Of a stretch of DNA of 45,124 bases, positions 24,039 through 31,222 are shown piece after piece. The notes below the pieces were generated by a model, which ran no database searches, had not been told where the DNA came from, and saw only the letters and a program-made list of their open reading frames with translations. How positions within the stretch are numbered: the stretch's first letter is position 1; the number at the start of each line of letters is the position of its first letter. The DNA is from JBGPYB01 sp041493035 (GTDB lineage: Bacteria; Acidobacteriota; Vicinamibacteria; Fen-336): NCBI GenBank assembly GCA_041493035.1, contig JBGPYB010000015.1, positions 1 through 45,124 on the forward strand, given 5' to 3'. Position numbers and translations under genes: made by a program.

Positions 24039-24890
24039 ATGCTCCTCGGCGCCCACGTTCCCACCTCCGGGGGTCTCACGACAGCCGCCGCTCACGGACG
24101 TGCGATCGGCGCCGAGGCCATCCAGATCTTTACTCGCAACCAGGTGCAGTGGAAGTCGCGTCCCGTGTCGCCCGACGAGGCCGCGGCTTTCCGGGCCTCG
24201 CTGGAGGGCAGCGGCGTCCGGATGGTCGTGACTCACGGTTCGTACCTCGTGAACCTCGCAAGCCCGAAACCCGACGTCCTCGCGAAGAGTCGGGACGCCT
24301 TTCTGGCGGAGATGGAGCGGTGCCACGCCCTCGGCATCCCGTACCTGATCTTCCACCCCGGAGCACACATGGGTGCAGGTGACGAGGCGGGGCTCGCGGC
24401 CGTGGCGGAGAGCCTGGACCACGTCCTGGAGCGCGCGGACGGCCTCAGCGTGATGCCGCTGCTGGAAGTGACCGCGGGGCAAGGCTCCTACGTCGGCCAC
24501 CGGTTTGAACATCTGGCTTCAATCCTCGGCCGCGTCCGGCGCCCGGAGCGGCTGGGCGTCTGCCTCGACACGTGCCACCTGCTGGCGGCCGGATACGACA
24601 TCGCGACACCGGCCGGATATGAGGAAACGCTCGCGGACTTCGACCGCCTCGTAGGCATTCGAGCCGTTCGCGCCGTCCACCTGAACGACGCGAAGAAGGG
24701 TCTCGGCAGCCGCCTCGATCGCCACGAGGCGATCGGCGAGGGGTGTCTCGGGCTCGAGACCTTCCGCCTCATCATGAACGATTCGCGCTTCGAGGGGATC
24801 CCGATGATTCTGGAGACGCCCGGGGAGCTGGACGCATGGAAGAAGGAGATCGCCCTGCTGCGGAGTCTCCGCACGTCACCCACGTCCTGA
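24039..24890 (+). CDS. nfo: Deoxyribonuclease IV (AP endonuclease, Nfo family)
   Basis: A 283-residue TIM-barrel enzyme that cuts DNA 5' of abasic sites. The ligands of the trinuclear zinc centre are recognisable: THGSYL, FHPGAHMG, LEVTAGQG (where the family has LENTAGQG), CLDTCH, the VHLNDAKKGLGSRLDRHE block, and ILETPG. The Asn-to-Val change in LEVTAGQG next to the Glu ligand is unusual but leaves the metal residue intact. The ATG at 24039 gives the family's MLLGAHVPTSGGL opening; the frame is open 12 codons further back. It overlaps queG by 55 nt if that gene starts at its better ribosome site. Confidence 0.95.
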   Translation: MLLGAHVPTSGGLTTAAAHGRAIGAEAIQIFTRNQVQWKSRPVSPDEAAAFRASLEGSGVRMVVTHGSYLVNLASPKPDVLAKSRDAFLAEMERCHALGIPYLIFHPGAHMGAGDEAGLAAVAESLDHVLERADGLSVMPLLEVTAGQGSYVGHRFEHLASILGRVRRPERLGVCLDTCHLLAAGYDIATPAGYEETLADFDRLVGIRAVRAVHLNDAKKGLGSRLDRHEAIGEGCLGLETFRLIMNDSRFEGIPMILETPGELDAWKKEIALLRSLRTSPTS

Positions 24891-25918
24891 CGCCTCGCGC
24901 TCTCGCGGTGCGCGCCAAATCGCTCGCCCTGGAGGCGGGCTTCGACCTCGCGGGCGTGGCGCGGGCCGAGGCCCCGCGCGAGCTGGCCTTCTTCGCGGAG
25001 TGGGTGGCCAGGGGATACGCCGGGACGATGGCGTATCTCTCGTCCCAGGTCGAGCGCCGCAAAGACCTGCGGGTGGCGTTTCCCTGGGCGCGATCCGTGC
25101 TCTCCGTCGCGTTGCAATACGACACGCCGCATCCCTACTCCACCGACGCGCCAGCGGGTCATGGCTGGATCGCCCGCTACGCCTGGGGAGACGACTACCA
25201 CGACGTCATGAAGGCGCGCCTCGATGTCGTTGTCGCCCGCCTCGGCGAAGCCGTCGGCTCGTTCCGCTCCCGCACCTACGTCGATACGGGGCCCATCGCC
25301 GAACGAGCCTACGCTGCGGCGGCGGGCGTAGGGGCCTGGGGAAAGAACACGTGCCTTCTGCACCCCGAGCACGGATCCTGGTTCTTCTTGGGCGAAGTCG
25401 TCACGGACCTGGACCTGGAGGCCGACACGCCGCTGCCCGACATGTGCGGAAGCTGCACGGCGTGCCTCGACGCCTGTCCCACTGCCGCGTTTCCCGCCCC
25501 CTACGTCCTGGATGCGACGCGTTGCATCAGCTATCTGACCATCGAGTTGAAAGGCGACATCGCGGAAGAACAGCGCCCGGGGCTCGGCCGCCACGTCTTC
25601 GGCTGCGACATCTGCCAGGACGTCTGCCCCTGGAACCGCAAGCGAAGACGCACCGGCGAGGCGGCGTTCGAACCGCGCCCCGGACTCATGGCGCCCGATC
25701 TCGCGGAGCTGGCCAGCCTGAGCGCCGCGGCGTTCAGCGAGCGCTTCCGGCGAAGTCCCGTGAAGCGGGCACGCCGGCGTGGGTTGCTGAGAAACGTCGC
25801 GGTCGCGCTCGGCAACTCGGGGGACAAGGGTCGCCGGCCGCTTCTCGAGCGCCTCGCCGGGGACGACGATCCCGTCGTCCGAGAGCACGCCCTATGGGCC
25901 CTCCGACGACTGGAGTAG
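24836..25918 (+). CDS. queG: Epoxyqueuosine reductase
   Basis: A 360-residue cobalamin- and iron-sulfur-dependent reductase that completes queuosine in tRNA. The catalytic region has YVDTGPIAERAYAAAAGVGAWGKNTCLL. Two [4Fe-4S] motifs follow: CGSCTACLDACPTAAF and CDICQDVCPWN, separated by the typical CISYLTIELKGDI. A short HEAT-like repeat ends the protein (RRPLLERLAGDDDPVVREHALWAL). Start choice: ATG at 24836 has GGGGAG 9-13 nt upstream but lies inside nfo. GTG at 24908 gives a more standard N-terminus without a ribosome site. Either way it is translationally linked to nfo. Confidence 0.93.
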   Translation: MEEGDRPAAESPHVTHVLTPRALAVRAKSLALEAGFDLAGVARAEAPRELAFFAEWVARGYAGTMAYLSSQVERRKDLRVAFPWARSVLSVALQYDTPHPYSTDAPAGHGWIARYAWGDDYHDVMKARLDVVVARLGEAVGSFRSRTYVDTGPIAERAYAAAAGVGAWGKNTCLLHPEHGSWFFLGEVVTDLDLEADTPLPDMCGSCTACLDACPTAAFPAPYVLDATRCISYLTIELKGDIAEEQRPGLGRHVFGCDICQDVCPWNRKRRRTGEAAFEPRPGLMAPDLAELASLSAAAFSERFRRSPVKRARRRGLLRNVAVALGNSGDKGRRPLLERLAGDDDPVVREHALWALRRLE

Positions 25919-25949
25919 TGCCTTTCGTCCGCTCACTCGTCCGCTCCCG

Positions 25950-25966
25950 CTGACGGACGCCGTCAG
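25950..25966. terminator. Short hairpin between convergent genes
   Basis: CTGACGG (25950-25956) and CCGTCAG (25960-25966) form a perfect 7-bp stem with a 3-nt loop. It sits between the queG stop and the convergent membrane-protein stop at 25963. No T tract follows on either strand. It may act as a weak terminator for both. Confidence 0.3.
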
Positions 25967-26454
25967 GCGCTTTCGCTGCGACGGCGGGCGGCGGCTTCAC
26001 CGATGAGACGATTGTTCGCTCCGAGGACCTGGTACTCGCGATAGAGAGCCACGAGGCAGACGACGAGGGTCGTCCACGCGACGATGCCGTGGAGCCAGGA
26101 AGGGATCGCGTGGGTGTGGGCCGCGGCGCCCAGGATGAAATTGGCCATAACCAGGAGGATCGCGAGGGTCATGGCGGGGAAGACCTGCGACTTGAACGCC
26201 ACGGTGCGGCGGCGGAACGAGTCTCCCCAGCCCCTCGCCTTCTCCATGTCCTTCAGCTCGACACCCGTGGCGATCAGGAAAAACATGATGAACGAGTGGG
26301 CCATGACGAGAACCGTCGTCGCGCCCAGGGCCGCGAGGAAATGGGCCTTCACGGACAGCGCCACCGCATGGGCGGCGAGGCTGTGACCGAGTGCGATCGT
26401 CGCCGCAAGGGCGACTGTGCCCACGAGAGCGAGGGTCAGAAGGGCGATGGCCAT
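25963..26454 (-). CDS. Four-helix membrane protein, His-rich in helices
   Basis: I do not recognise this 163-residue protein. It has four hydrophobic segments (about 1-22, 34-62, 92-112, 122-142). Histidines fall in or next to them: H24, H29, H38, H53, and H113-T-H115 followed by H122. The His in paired helices is what one would expect of a small b-type cytochrome or quinone-site protein, but no family motif is clear. A GAGGTGAC ribosome site precedes the ATG. It lies 28 nt after a thioredoxin-like gene in the mqnD operon. A role beside menaquinone would be consistent, but this is inference. Confidence 0.75.
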   Translation of the reverse strand: MAIALLTLALVGTVALAATIALGHSLAAHAVALSVKAHFLAALGATTVLVMAHSFIMFFLIATGVELKDMEKARGWGDSFRRRTVAFKSQVFPAMTLAILLVMANFILGAAAHTHAIPSWLHGIVAWTTLVVCLVALYREYQVLGANNRLIGEAAARRRSESA

Positions 26455-26482
26455 GTCACCTCGACGAGGCTTCGCGTGGAAG

Positions 26483-26953
26483 TCAACCGGGTTTCAGCGG
26501 CGGAATCCTGGCGTCCTCGGGCCGGAACAGGGCGCCCGGCACGCCGAGGTGATCGGCAAAGGCTTCGAGGTCCGCCCGACAGAGCCCCTCCGAGACACCG
26601 GCGATCTCCCCCTTCTCGTTGAGGGCGAAGATCGTAGGCACGACCGCCAGGTTGAGGGCGTCCGCCAGAGGATAAGGATCGGCCTCGAGCCGGATCGGAA
26701 CGGCGAGACCGAGCTCGGCCGCCAGCTCTCGGGCGGTGGGCGCGTCGTCCTGAAGGATGGCTGTGACCGTGCCTCGCGTAAGGCGCCGATGGATGCGATC
26801 GACGAGAGGAAGCGTCTCCCGGGTGGTCTTGCAGCTCCGGTGGCCGATCAGGACGAGAGCCGGCCCTCTCGACCAGACCTCGGCGAGGGAGCGCGGCGGT
26901 TCGTCGAGGCTCGGGAGCGGGACGTCAGGGAACGGCCCGGAAGTGGGCGGCAC
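26483..26953 (-). CDS. Thioredoxin-like protein with a single active-site Cys
   Basis: A 156-residue protein with a thioredoxin fold: the strand PALVLIGHRSC, a helix, then the cis-Pro strand VVPTIFALNEKGEI and a C-terminal helix. The active site reads SCKTT, where thioredoxins have CxxC, so only the N-terminal Cys is present. That points to a peroxiredoxin- or glutaredoxin-type monothiol, or a binding role. The start is GTG at 26953, 2 nt after mqnD, behind GAGG; a longer in-frame reading runs through mqnD. No signal peptide is seen, so the location should be cytoplasmic. Confidence 0.78.
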   Translation of the reverse strand: MPPTSGPFPDVPLPSLDEPPRSLAEVWSRGPALVLIGHRSCKTTRETLPLVDRIHRRLTRGTVTAILQDDAPTARELAAELGLAVPIRLEADPYPLADALNLAVVPTIFALNEKGEIAGVSEGLCRADLEAFADHLGVPGALFRPEDARIPPLKPG

Positions 26954-26955
26954 CC

Positions 26956-27786
26956 TCAGGCCTCGACGAAGTCCACGGGAACGCGCTTCGGAATGACACC
27001 GGCCTCGTGGCCACGATCGAGGAGGGTCTCGACAGCCTTTCGCCCGCGTTCTCCGCTTTCGATCGTCATATCGTTGACCCACATCCCGACGAATCGGTCG
27101 ACCACCGACGGGTCCATCCCTCGAGCGAAGCTCATCGCGTACTCGAGAGCCTCCTTCCGGTGGTCCAGCGAGTAGCGGACCGTCTCACGCACGAGGCGCG
27201 TCAAGCGCTTCATGAGATCGGGGCCCAGGTCGCGGCGCACTGCATTGCCGCCCAGCGGGAGAGGAAGACCCGTCTCCGCCTTCCACCATGCGCCCAGGTC
27301 GACGATTTTCTGGAGACCCTGGCCGCCGAACGTCAGCTGACCCTCGTGGATGATGAGACCCACGTCGACCCGTTCCTCGCGGACCTCGTCCATGATCTTG
27401 TCGAAGGGGACGACCCGCGTCTTCACTCCCGGAGCGAAGAGACGAAGCGCCAGGTAAGCCGTCGTCAACGTCCCGGGTACGGCCACGGTCCGGGCGACGA
27501 GGGCCTCGGCATCGAGGGGCTCACGGGCGACGAGCAACGGACCATAGCCGTCACCGATACTCCCGCCGCACGGCATGAGGGCGTACTTGTCGGCCACGTA
27601 GGGATAGGCGTGGAACGAGATGGCGGTCACCTCGTGGCGCCCCTCCATTGCGTGGCGGTTCAGGGTCTCGATGTCGGTCAGCGTGTGGACGACGTCCAGG
27701 TCGCCGCTGTCCACCTTCCCGCGGGCCAGGCCGTAAAACATGAACGCGTCGTCGCTGTCGGGGCTGTGGGCAAGGGATATCTTCAT
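26956..27786 (-). CDS. mqnD: 1,4-dihydroxy-6-naphthoate synthase (futalosine pathway)
   Basis: A 276-residue MqnD, which converts cyclic dehypoxanthinyl futalosine to 1,4-dihydroxy-6-naphthoate on the alternative menaquinone route. It has the periplasmic-binding-protein-like fold with the family start SLAHSPDSDDAFMFYGL, AISFHAYPYV and GLIIHEGQLTF. H151-like and substrate-loop residues are in place. The ATG at 27786 overlaps the upstream P-loop gene by 4 nt. The presence of MqnD shows the organism makes menaquinone by the futalosine pathway, not the MenF-MenE route. Other mqn genes are not in the window. Confidence 0.95.
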   Translation of the reverse strand: MKISLAHSPDSDDAFMFYGLARGKVDSGDLDVVHTLTDIETLNRHAMEGRHEVTAISFHAYPYVADKYALMPCGGSIGDGYGPLLVAREPLDAEALVARTVAVPGTLTTAYLALRLFAPGVKTRVVPFDKIMDEVREERVDVGLIIHEGQLTFGGQGLQKIVDLGAWWKAETGLPLPLGGNAVRRDLGPDLMKRLTRLVRETVRYSLDHRKEALEYAMSFARGMDPSVVDRFVGMWVNDMTIESGERGRKAVETLLDRGHEAGVIPKRVPVDFVEA

Positions 27787-28424
27787 GATGCGATGGCGAA
27801 GCGCTCGATCAGATCGGGGGCCCACTCGGACAAGGGTCGCGTCACGTCTCCTTCTCGCACGTCGGAGCTTCCACGGAACCGGGCGATCTCCGCGAGAACG
27901 GTGGGCGACGGACGCCGTCGCTCGCTCTCCGGAACGTTGATGATGACCGCATCGGCTCGTTCGAGGAGCGCCGACGATGTGGGCTTCCAACGCTCGGGAG
28001 ACAAGAACGGGTGGACGACGAAGAGACAGAGCTTCGGTCTCGCCAGGTCCACGATCGTCGAGCCTTCCATCACCACGGTATCCTCCGCCGAGACCCGCGC
28101 GCGGACGGCCTCCCAGGCGACCGCGACGGCGTTTTGCTTTGCGATGACCCAGAGAACCTGACGGGCGCCGGCCGCGCCGAGGCGGGCCGTGTCGGTTCCC
28201 GCTTCACCCAGGACGCGGGGATCGTCGATGATCCGGTACGGCACCGCGATGTCGCAGACCACACACGGGGTCCCGCGCGGGCAGCGCTCGAAAACGTCGT
28301 CGGTGGTCGTGAACTTCACGGCAGCAGCCCCGGCCTTGAGGGCCCGCAGAAGCGTTTCGGCGAGAGCGGTCTTGCCCGAGCGACTGCACGCCCCGGCCAC
28401 GCTGATGAGATTCACTCCACCCAC
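27783..28424 (-). CDS. P-loop NTPase of unknown function with a Cys-x5-Cys-x2-Cys motif
   Basis: A 213-residue protein with Walker A GACSRSGKT at about 11-19, in the style of MobB/SIMIBI GTPases, and a likely Walker B region around VVMEGSTIVDL. Residues 48-57 read C-x5-C-x2-C (RCPRGTPCVVC), which could hold iron-sulfur or zinc. It is not MobB: the match is confined to the nucleotide-binding part. It ends inside the mqnD start (ATGA overlap), so it is coupled to menaquinone synthesis. A TATGAT -10-like box sits just upstream. GTG at 28424 and GTG at 28415 are both possible starts; the second has GGAG at better spacing. Confidence 0.75.
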   Translation of the reverse strand: MGGVNLISVAGACSRSGKTALAETLLRALKAGAAAVKFTTTDDVFERCPRGTPCVVCDIAVPYRIIDDPRVLGEAGTDTARLGAAGARQVLWVIAKQNAVAVAWEAVRARVSAEDTVVMEGSTIVDLARPKLCLFVVHPFLSPERWKPTSSALLERADAVIINVPESERRRPSPTVLAEIARFRGSSDVREGDVTRPLSEWAPDLIERFAIAS

Positions 28425-28496
28425 TCCGCAGCCATCATAGGTCAGGGTCGGAGGGGCGCCAAGCGCGTGCTAGACTGGCTGTTCGCTGGAACAGCA

Positions 28497-29426
28497 ATGA
28501 TCCGAATGACCGAATCTTCGATGCTGCTGGCCCTGCCCGCTGTTGGCGGGCTCCTTTTTCTCTCGGCGTGCGCCAGCAGTGGTGCTCCACACCCCAAGGT
28601 CGACCTGGCTCCCGCGCGGGAAGCCATCGATGCCGCCCGCCAGGCTGGAGCGGACAAAAAAGCGCCCGAGCCGCTGGGGCGCGCCGAAGCCCATCTGAAG
28701 GAAGCCGAGGGGCTTGCGTCGGCGTCGGCCGCACGGAACAAGGTCGCGGCCCAGGAAGCGCAGGCCCTGGCCCGTCTCGCGGCGACCGAAGCCGAATGGG
28801 CCGCCTCCGTCGCGACAACGCCCCCGCCCGCGCCTCCCCCCAGGCGAGTCGAGGAAGCGCCCACGGCCCGGAGCGAGCTCGAGGCTCAGGTGCGACGCGC
28901 CGAGGAAGAGCAACGCCGCCTCGAGGAACGAGTGGGCCTGCTCCTCAAGGAGCTGGAGCTGACCGAGACCGAGGTCGTCCGAACGAAGGCCAAGATCAAA
29001 GGGCAGACGAAAGCGGAGGCTTCGTCGGCCATTGCGGAAGCACGAATACTCCTCCGTCGGATGACCGCCGAGAAGGTGCGGAGCCCCAACCTCTTGCGGT
29101 GTCAGGAGGTGCTGGACCACGCGGAACAGCTGCTTCTCGATGGCGATTTCAGCAGCGCGGCCTTCTTCGCCATGAAGAGCCAGGAGATGGTGGAGCAGGC
29201 TCGTCATCTCGCAAACGATCCGGCGGCCCTCGACACCTCCGCGCCGAAGAGGTACGTCATCGCGTCGGAATCCGCCAACCTCAGGAAAGCCCCTGGCACG
29301 ACCGAGCCCATCGTGGGGCAGGCCCCGCGCGGCGCGACGGTCGAGGCGAGGGTTGTCCGCGGCGACTGGGTCCAGGTCACGTACGCCGAGATGGACGGCT
29401 GGGTCTACCGGCCGCTGCTTCAGTAG
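28497..29426 (+). CDS. DUF4398 lipoprotein with C-terminal SH3 domain
   Basis: A 309-residue lipoprotein. The signal peptide ends in the lipobox LSAC (C25). Next is a DUF4398-like helical region (about 35-100, with REAIDAARQAGADKKAPEPL-type heptads), a Pro-rich break, and a long coiled coil (about 115-190, RAEEEQRRLEERVGLLLKEL). The last 60 residues (YVIASESANLRKAPGTTEPI...GWVYRPLL) form a bacterial SH3 domain. Such proteins usually bind peptidoglycan or the cell wall. The ATG at 28497 is chosen; an ATG 9 nt later is equally placed. TAGACT at 28471 is a possible -10. It stands alone between divergent and co-directional neighbours. Confidence 0.85.
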   Translation: MIRMTESSMLLALPAVGGLLFLSACASSGAPHPKVDLAPAREAIDAARQAGADKKAPEPLGRAEAHLKEAEGLASASAARNKVAAQEAQALARLAATEAEWAASVATTPPPAPPPRRVEEAPTARSELEAQVRRAEEEQRRLEERVGLLLKELELTETEVVRTKAKIKGQTKAEASSAIAEARILLRRMTAEKVRSPNLLRCQEVLDHAEQLLLDGDFSSAAFFAMKSQEMVEQARHLANDPAALDTSAPKRYVIASESANLRKAPGTTEPIVGQAPRGATVEARVVRGDWVQVTYAEMDGWVYRPLLQ

Positions 29427-29431
29427 GCCGA

Positions 29432-31222
29432 TTGCCGCGTCGACTCGGAATCGTCGCCATCCTGGTTGTCGCGACGGCTCTGCGCTTCGTGGGCCTCGGC
29501 TGGGGCCTGCGTCATCGACCGCCCCTCGACGAGCGCTTCTTCGTTGCGAACGCGGCGCACATGCTCGCCCGTGGAGATCTCGACCACGGCTTCTACCAGT
29601 ATCCGGGCCTCTTCTACTACGTCCTGGCTCCGGTGCTGGCCTTCGTCGACAACCCGCAGCAGAACCTCGACGCCTATCGAGCCGCCCGATGCCTGGTCGC
29701 GCTCTTTGGCGTGGCGAACACCGCCCTCGCCTACGCCCTGGGCCGACGGCTCTTCGGGACGGCGACGGGCCTCGTGGTCGCCGCCCTCCTGGCCGTGTCT
29801 CCCCTGGAGGTCCGTGTATCCCACGAGGTCAGGCCCGACATCGTCCTCGAAGCCCTGGTGCTCCTGGCCTTTTTCGCGTTCCGTCGAGTCGGCGAAGGCC
29901 CTCGCGGCGACGTGCTGTCCGCCGTGGCCATTGGCGCCGCGACGGCTGTCAAGTTCTCAGGCGTCCTCGTGGCGCCGTCCTACGTCGTGGCGCGACTCGT
30001 GGCCCCCGGCTCGAAGCTCCGGCGTATGGCTCTCGCAGCCATCCTCTCCCTGATCGCCTTTGCCGCCCTCTCCCCCTACACGTTTCTCCGCGGGGCTGCG
30101 TCGGTCCAGGGAATGGACGACCAGTTGAGCTTCCATTACGTTGACCGTCCGGCCGACTTGGGACCCGCCGGCACCGCGGCGGCCTACGCGACGACCCTCA
30201 TCGAAGCTCTCGGGGCGCCCGCCCTTCTGCTGGCCCTCGCCGGCCTCGTCGTGGGGCGCAGTCGGTGGCGCGAGTGGTTGCCTCTTCTCGTCTTGCCTCT
30301 CGTCACCGTCGCGATCTTCTCGACGGCCACCATCACCCAGGACCGCTTCCTGATCCCGGTCTTGGGAGTGACCGCGCTGCTGATGGGCCCGGCCATCGAA
30401 GCCCTGGCGGCCCGTCGGCGAGCGCTGCTCCTCGCTGTAGCCGCCGCGTTAGTGGTTGTCCCGTTGCTCTCTTCCCTCGACTACGTCCGGGCGATCCGCC
30501 GGCCCATCACCCGGGACGTGGCCGCCGACTGGATCGAATCCCATGTCGCCGAGGGACGAGTCGTGACCACGGCCAACGCCGCGATCGGGCTCGACCCGCA
30601 TCGCTTCGAGACGCTGCTCGTCGGGTCGCTGAGCGACAAGACGCGAATCCAGGCCCTGGAGGCGGATCTCGTGGTCACCGGTCCGGCCAGCGACCGCAAA
30701 GGGATTGCCTCCATGACGCGCCTCTTCGTGGCCGAACCCGAAACACGCTACTCCGGCGGGCGGATCCGGATCTTCGCCGTCCCGGAAGCCCTGCGACCGC
30801 AATATCGGCCCGTGCCTCTGGCCGAGGCGCGCCTCTCCGCCTCACAGGGCGGCGAGCGACTCAGGACGGTGCACGACGGCGATCCAGCGACCGCCTGGAG
30901 AACCGCGGGCGCTCAGACGCCTGGCGACTGGGTGCAAATCGACCTGAGGCGCCCACGACTCTTGGGGCGGATCGAGATCATTCCGCCGAACGACGTCGAG
31001 GAAGCGGCCGACGAGATCCAGATCTTCACGTCGGAAGGCGCGCCGAAGCTCGAGCGGGCTCCGTTCCGGCCCGGGCGACCCGTCGTCTCGCAGCAACGGG
31101 GCGCGCCGAGCCAGGTGCTCTTGCTCCCCGAGGTGCGGGCCGTGACTCTCCGTGTGGTTCAGGTCGGCCGGAAGAACAAGCCCTGGGGAATCGCCGAGCT
31201 CCGGCTTCAGGCGCTGGACTAG
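29432..31222 (+). CDS. GT39-like membrane glycosyltransferase with discoidin-like C-terminus
   Basis: A 596-residue GT-C enzyme from TTG at 29432. The first loop after helix 1 holds the acidic motif LDERFF, the place of the catalytic Asp/Glu in ArnT/PMT enzymes. About ten hydrophobic segments span residues 5-360, and a periplasmic domain follows. The last 130 residues (RTVHDGDPATAWRTAG...GDWVQIDLRRPRLLGRIEI) look like an F5/8 type C (discoidin) fold. It should use a lipid-linked sugar on the outer face of the inner membrane. The acceptor is unknown. It starts 5 nt after the SH3 lipoprotein gene and overlaps the convergent GGDEF gene by 4 bp. Confidence 0.83.
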   Translation: MPRRLGIVAILVVATALRFVGLGWGLRHRPPLDERFFVANAAHMLARGDLDHGFYQYPGLFYYVLAPVLAFVDNPQQNLDAYRAARCLVALFGVANTALAYALGRRLFGTATGLVVAALLAVSPLEVRVSHEVRPDIVLEALVLLAFFAFRRVGEGPRGDVLSAVAIGAATAVKFSGVLVAPSYVVARLVAPGSKLRRMALAAILSLIAFAALSPYTFLRGAASVQGMDDQLSFHYVDRPADLGPAGTAAAYATTLIEALGAPALLLALAGLVVGRSRWREWLPLLVLPLVTVAIFSTATITQDRFLIPVLGVTALLMGPAIEALAARRRALLLAVAAALVVVPLLSSLDYVRAIRRPITRDVAADWIESHVAEGRVVTTANAAIGLDPHRFETLLVGSLSDKTRIQALEADLVVTGPASDRKGIASMTRLFVAEPETRYSGGRIRIFAVPEALRPQYRPVPLAEARLSASQGGERLRTVHDGDPATAWRTAGAQTPGDWVQIDLRRPRLLGRIEIIPPNDVEEAADEIQIFTSEGAPKLERAPFRPGRPVVSQQRGAPSQVLLLPEVRAVTLRVVQVGRKNKPWGIAELRLQALD

